A DNA stretch of 12,279 bases, taken from NCBI GenBank assembly GCA_029004695.1, contig JAQVZB010000028.1, positions 1 through 12,279 on the forward strand. Direction: 5' to 3'. Shown here piece after piece: positions 12,237 to 12,279 of the stretch; within the stretch, counting starts at the first letter, position 1; every line of letters starts with the position of its first letter. The notes under the pieces were generated by a model. The model searched no databases and was not told where the DNA came from. It worked only from the letters and a program-made list of their open reading frames with translations. Source of the DNA: Bacilli bacterium (lineage in GTDB: Bacteria; Bacillota_I; Bacilli_A; RF39; UBA660). A program made the translations under genes and the position numbers.

Positions 12237-12279
12237 ATGAAAAATTATACTCAATTAACAGAAAAAAAGAAAGTAGAAA
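12237..12279 (+). CDS. IS30-family transposase, first 14 codons (partial)
   Basis: ATG at 12237 has a perfect AAGGAGG 6 nt upstream. The visible protein is MKNYTQLTEKKKVE, and the gene runs off the right edge. The pattern M-x(0-3)-Y-x-QLT-x-E-x-x opens many IS30-family transposases, where it precedes the N-terminal helix-turn-helix (usually ERYQIEALLK and similar). The DDE catalytic domain is outside the window, so the family call is moderate. Other helix-turn-helix proteins cannot be excluded from 14 residues. Confidence 0.6.
   Translation, partial: MKNYTQLTEKKKVE

Larger units (their letters stand above)
12110..12279 (+). mobile_element. Left part of an IS30-like insertion sequence (boundary approximate)
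   Basis: The call rests on the transposase start at 12237 and on the terminator/promoter arrangement before it. The outer boundary cannot be fixed because only one end is visible. The hairpin at 12114-12154 and a local rise in GC suggest that the element begins at about 12110-12160. Confidence 0.4.

Noticed and set aside
1..12279. CRISPR array, prophage genes or a toxin-antitoxin pair
   Set aside because: No regularly spaced direct repeats, phage structural genes or short paired regulator/toxin genes are visible on either strand.

Overview
The window is very AT-rich DNA with the standard genetic code. Trp is TGG, and TGA closes both thrS and the inactive CPBP gene, so this is not a UGA=Trp mycoplasma. 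The T-box-controlled thrS, the sortases with an LPXTG-like substrate, the TTG start and the AGGAGG-type ribosome binding sites point to a low-GC Firmicute. Small membrane proteins and the tRNA types would fit an uncultured gut Bacilli/Mollicutes-related lineage, but that placement is inference.

Layout. (1) 1-263: the start of mtaB (tRNA t6A methylthiotransferase) on the minus strand, with its own promoter and a terminator-like hairpin in its leader. (2) 263-4990, minus strand: a thrS block. It runs from a T-box leader with an ACC specifier through thrS (no TGS domain), a YetF/DUF421 membrane protein, two adjacent CPBP-type membrane proteins (the first has lost every catalytic residue, the second keeps them all), and a single-pass membrane protein of unknown function. 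(3) 5021-10154: a surface-display locus. A class B sortase with a long cytoplasmic N-terminal domain is on the plus strand. Convergent to it, on the minus strand, lie a thioester/CnaB adhesin ending in VPKTG, a second sortase overlapping its 3' end, and a five-TM protein of unknown function. (4) 10182-11527: a membrane-anchored NodB polysaccharide deacetylase with its own promoter and terminator. (5) 11535-11813, plus strand: a two-gene tRNA unit, tRNA-Ile2(CAU) and tRNA-Leu(UAG). (6) 11814-12279: an almost gene-free stretch with a palindrome-flanked promoter, hairpins and a strong terminator, leading to the first 14 codons of an IS30-like transposase.

How the parts work together. The adhesin, the two sortases, the five-TM protein and probably the deacetylase form a cell-envelope module: a covalent (thioester) adhesin is secreted, stiffened by isopeptide domains and anchored by a sortase. 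The most unusual items are the class B sortase fused to an unrecognised cytoplasmic domain, the neighbouring sortase whose usual catalytic Arg position is not Arg, the active/inactive CPBP pair, the thrS T-box with a poor terminator but a sequence able to mask the Shine-Dalgarno site, and the layered insulation in front of the transposase.
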